Source: Serilophus lunatus (lineage: Eukaryota; Chordata; Aves; Passeriformes; Eurylaimidae). From it: a stretch of DNA of 64,000 nucleotides. Below the pieces are notes generated by a model. It was given only the letters and a program-made list of their open reading frames with translations. It was not told the origin of the DNA and made no database searches. The position numbers were made by a program, and so were the translations under genes. The stretch's first letter is position 1. Each line of letters begins with the position of its first letter. The stretch is taken from positions 455,297-519,296 of the forward strand of contig VXBA01000138.1 in assembly GCA_013399895.1 (NCBI GenBank), written 5' to 3'. This document shows positions 62,491 to 64,000 of this stretch, one piece after another.

Positions 62491-64000
62491 CTCCCAGCCA
62501 GACCTGAAGCTTTTCAGTCAAACATTTGTTCTGCCCTGCTCACAAAAATGATGTCTTTTCATGTATTTTCTCCCTCCCGTGTTTGTTTTGGTTTGGTTTG
62601 TTTTTCTTTACCAATGTCTTTAGTGTTATGCCCTTATTTGTTGTGGAACACATCACTGGGACAACAGATGTTACCTACTGGAAGATCGAGTCTTTGTTTC
62701 ATAATTCCTTTAGATGCTATGGAATGCTGTGGACACGAAGACTAAATTTTAAGTAGGTCATATTACACTGTGCAAGAAAGCTTGGTTTAATTTATTGTGT
62801 ATGGTAGACACACAATTTCAGGCCAATGCAGTCCAAGTTGTCCCAAGGATGGCCTTTATAACACTCCAGAAACTGTTTATCTGCTTAAAAGGTGTTAAAA
62901 AATCTCTCAGCAGCAATGTTTTGTAGGAGGTAAGAACGTCTCCCTGCAGACTATTCCAGCTCATGTACGGTCTGAGAACCTACCGGTAGGACAGAATAAC
63001 TGGCATTTCCATGTGCAGTGAGGTACTCTGTTTTTTTCTTACATTTATACATGCACATTTAAGCCAAAAGATAAGGTTTTTGATGTTCTTTCAATTGTTG
63101 AATATTGAATAAGTAATTGAATATTGGTAAGAATATTGATTGAATTGCTGACATTGAAGTGTTTTGCTCTATGTTACGGTCAATTAATGTCTGAAAAGAT
63201 TGAAATCTGGCCTTTAAGAAGGCTGGTTGCTTGTCACCATTCTTTGGTGTGGAAAGCGGGATGGGCTGCCACAAGAAGAGATTTCTAACCAGAGTTGGTT
63301 GAACTGAGACTCTCATGACAATGAGCTATGAAACACATTCTGAATGGGAATGAAGCAGGGGAATGAACAGGAAAACAGGTGTACTGAGATATTAAGCCTT
63401 GATGGGAGTTCAGAGATGTTCAGCATTTAGCAAAAGTTCAAACTATTTCTTAATACATCCACTTGTATGCCTTCTTTTATGTGCTTTTCTGATCATATCT
63501 AGTTATATATTTGAAAAACTGCTAAAAGTCCAAATCCTGTTAGGGGCCAATTCAGAGATACATCTTTTGACTTGATAAAGATGAAAATTGTAATAAAAAT
63601 GCTGTTTATATTCAGAATAATATAATAATAATATAATATTCAGAATATATATATCAGAATAACAGATGTAGGTACAAGGTGATCAAGCAATAACGGTCAC
63701 GTAAAGAAACCTGACTAATAACTAAAATATTGTTATAGTACTAATCCCACCAAATCCTTTGTTATACTCATTAATATATTTTAGCGTTCTCTGTTTCCAC
63801 AACACTTTAAACAGCAACAGTATGAAGTTACATTCTGTTTACATGGTGTTGTTTTTAGCCTGGTTGAAACATTTTCTGAATGATAGATGTGTATGGAAAT
63901 CACCAGCAGCTCCCAAAGAAACATTGAGAATATAATTGAGGCTTGTGCATTTGGAATTTATGCCTGACTTGGATGTTGCCATCTAGTCTAAGCTTCCAAA
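62491..64000. other. gene-free stretch to the window end
   Basis: No gene or transposon is recognised. The word TTGAATATTG recurs near 63098 and 63117, and an AT-rich TAA/TA repeat occupies 63611-63661. Two overlapping open frames (62526-62756 and 62548-62745) in different phases are chance. Confidence 0.6.
63611..63661. repeat. AT-rich simple repeat with an ATTCAGAATA-type flank word
   Basis: ATAATATAATAATAATATAA and ATATATATAT runs are enclosed by repeats of TTCAGAATA/ATCAGAATA (63611, 63639, 63654). The tract is probably a slippage-expanded low-complexity region. Confidence 0.8.

Noticed and set aside
1..64000. tRNA, rRNA, snRNA genes, CRISPR arrays, bacterial operons and intact viral genes
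   Set aside because: No tRNA B-box with paired arms, no small nuclear RNA signature, no regularly spaced repeats, and no long frames with viral or bacterial domains were seen on either strand.

Overview
The window looks like ordinary nuclear DNA of an amniote, most probably a bird. The evidence is AT-rich, CpG-poor sequence, no operon-like or closely packed genes, no open frame above 155 codons, and several decayed CR1-type LINE copies, the dominant retrotransposon family of birds and reptiles. Fragments resembling the old MIR/L2-type SINE families shared by amniotes are also present. I cannot name the species, chromosome or neighbouring genes from the sequence.

I recognise no protein-coding gene, no exon with a familiar protein family, and no tRNA, rRNA or snRNA gene. 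The window is either a gene desert or the inside of one or more very long introns; the sequence does not settle which. All of the short open frames that exist look like chance.

Layout: 1-6.3 kb is plain AT-rich sequence with one CR1 fragment on the minus strand (2490-2860). At 6.3-7.4 kb a small GC-rich block joins a CpG-retaining stretch with two bZIP-type palindromes, the best-motivated regulatory candidate. From 7.4 to 22.9 kb the sequence is mostly featureless, apart from a perfect short hairpin (10461-10497), a CpG-retaining patch (17100-17335) and a long plus-strand CR1 copy (17985-18790). From 22.9 to 46.3 kb there is a MIR-like fragment, long A/T runs, a possible regulatory patch at 29.8 kb, a weak CR1 tail at 32 kb, a CT microsatellite with splice-like signals at 36.3 kb, and two short duplications (33.8 and 42.0 kb). 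From 46.3 to 55.2 kb there are two SINE-type tails and a minus-strand CR1/L3-like copy (52555-53060). From 55.5 to 62.5 kb lies a denser zone with a pyrimidine/purine strand switch, four candidate regulatory patches (56.3, 56.7-57.1, 60.3-60.7, 62.3-62.5 kb) and a 1-kb GC-rich block (60.93-61.99 kb).

No novel biological system is evident. The items most worth checking are the CpG-retaining patches, which would be confirmed or dismissed by a multi-species alignment. All repeat calls come from matching remembered family consensus by eye, and all regulatory calls are inference from base composition and short motifs.
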